Shown: positions 5,310-5,314 of the stretch, one piece after another
Layout of the letters: each line of letters begins with the position of its first letter
How positions within the stretch are numbered: position 1 is the stretch's first letter
Position numbers and translations under genes: made by a program
NCBI GenBank assembly: GCA_903921965.1
Contig: CAIXSE010000852.1
Location: forward strand, 1 to 5,314
DNA: 5,314 bases
Direction: 5' to 3'
Source: an uncultured Thermoleophilia bacterium
GTDB lineage: Bacteria; Actinomycetota; Thermoleophilia; UBA2241
Notes under the pieces: generated by a model
Database searches by the model: none
What the model saw: the letters and a program-made list of their open reading frames with translations, nothing else
Told to the model about the DNA's origin: nothing

Positions 5310-5314
5310 CCTCC
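5310..5314 (-). promoter_or_regulatory. Ribosome binding site of tupA
   Basis: GGAGG on the minus strand, four bases before the tupA ATG, ends exactly at the window edge. It supports the chosen start, which also places the signal peptide correctly. Confidence 0.7.

Overview
The window is strongly G+C-rich DNA (roughly 70 % by eye). Almost every codon in the confident genes ends in G or C, and each of those genes has a GGAG-type ribosome binding site. A TTGTCC / TAGAAT promoter precedes the plus-strand gene. This fits a high-GC actinobacterium-like genome (Actinomycetota, perhaps a deep or uncultured lineage). That placement is inference from base composition and gene style; no rRNA or other marker gene is present.

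Layout. Positions 1-127 are open in one plus-strand frame and look like the last codons of an unidentified gene. Positions 128-352 hold no convincing gene, but they contain several inverted repeats, a Shine-Dalgarno-like site in front of only a 9-codon frame, a 15-bp hairpin and a strong plus-strand terminator with a UUCG loop. A promoter at 434-463 then leads into a plus-strand gene (586-1725) for a secreted protein tethered to the membrane: signal peptide, beta-sandwich-like domain, long Gly/Ser/Pro stalk, C-terminal membrane helix.

Convergent to it, on the minus strand and read from right to left, is a tungstate ABC-transport locus: tupA (4361-5305, binding protein), tupB (3401-4105, permease), tupC (2227-3354, ATPase with a C-terminal TOBE/MOP region) and a small OB-fold lipoprotein (1751-2230) whose ATG overlaps the tupC stop in an ATGA. 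TupA would capture tungstate outside the membrane, TupB would form the channel and TupC would drive import. The lipoprotein's role is unknown, but its coupling to tupC suggests it is made with the transporter.

The 255-bp gap between tupA and tupB is unusually complex. It carries a 9-bp hairpin just after the tupA stop, a 15-16-bp terminator-like hairpin oriented with tupA, and an imperfect tandem repeat of about 31 bp. This probably separates binding-protein expression from permease/ATPase expression. I see no CRISPR array, tRNA, rRNA or insertion sequence. The most useful leads are the lipoprotein fused by overlap to the tup genes, the structured tupA-tupB gap, and the unexplained structured stretch at 128-352.
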